DNA from: Patescibacteria group bacterium
Lineage (GTDB): Bacteria; Patescibacteriota; Doudnabacteria; UBA920; 2-01-FULL-50-11
Length of the DNA: 12,615 bases
NCBI GenBank assembly: GCA_023485925.1
Contig: JAMDAJ010000021.1
Coordinates: 993 to 13,607, forward strand
Direction of reading: 5' to 3'
Shown here: positions 12,558 through 12,615 of the stretch, piece after piece
Numbering within the stretch: the first letter of the stretch is position 1
Layout of the letters: every line of letters starts with the position of its first letter
The notes under the pieces: generated by a model
Seen by the model: only the letters and a program-made list of their open reading frames with translations
Database searches by the model: none
Told to the model about the DNA's origin: nothing
Position numbers and translations under genes: made by a program

Positions 12558-12615
12558 GGTTATTTTTTGATAAGTGGGATAATTCAGGATGACCAGCTTC
12601 GGCTGATTTTCCGAA

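Noticed and set aside
12594..12605. CAGC-TTCG-GCTG hairpin followed by ATTTT at the right edge, a possible plus-strand terminator
   Set aside because: The stem is only 4 bp, the T run is short and the window ends here, so no gene that it would terminate can be seen.

Overview
The window looks like a compact genome of an uncultivated bacterium. Candidate Phyla Radiation (Patescibacteria/Parcubacteria-like) fits best. The reasons are all qualitative: a TrpR/YerC-like regulator next to surface-glycan genes, a secreted lysozyme-like protein of a type I associate with these genomes, weak or absent Shine-Dalgarno sites before most genes, and short palindromic or AT-rich repeats lying inside coding sequence. 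No rRNA or other taxonomic marker is present, so this placement is an inference. All ten genes are on the minus strand, so transcription runs from high to low coordinates. There are no gaps over about 120 bases, and I see no tRNA, CRISPR array or IS transposase.

Layout in the order of transcription. (1) A UDP-glucose 4-epimerase (galE) ends at a rho-independent terminator. (2) Threonine synthase (thrC) is a stand-alone unit with its own -35/-10 promoter, the best Shine-Dalgarno site in the window, and its own terminator. (3) A strong promoter (perfect TATAAT) at 10035-10063 starts a long run of close or overlapping genes: a dolichyl-phosphate-mannose-synthase-like glycosyltransferase, a secreted subtilisin-family protease, a secreted lysozyme-like protein (joined to the protease by a 4-base overlap), an O-antigen ligase/polymerase-like membrane protein, a second GT2 glycosyltransferase, and an RlmI-like SAM methyltransferase. 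(4) A distal pair follows: a TrpR/YerC-like regulator and a third GT2 glycosyltransferase. Each of the two is preceded by a near-identical 30-bp perfect palindrome that I interpret as the regulator's operator.

The genes suggest a cell-envelope locus. GalE supplies UDP-galactose, the GT2 enzymes assemble glycans or charge a lipid carrier, and the Wzy/WaaL-like protein polymerises or transfers them. The protease and the lysozyme-like protein act outside the membrane and share the same C-terminal repeat of about 59 residues (four and six copies), probably a surface-attachment or binding module. The TrpR-like protein probably represses itself and the last glycosyltransferase.

The most notable observations are: the twin operators, whose symmetric base changes preserve the palindrome and one of which carries the regulator's own stop codon; two different short palindromic repeats inserted in frame into adjacent enzymes; an AT-rich repeat that has become the C-terminus of the Wzy-like protein; and the shared repeat module of the coupled protease/lysozyme-like pair.
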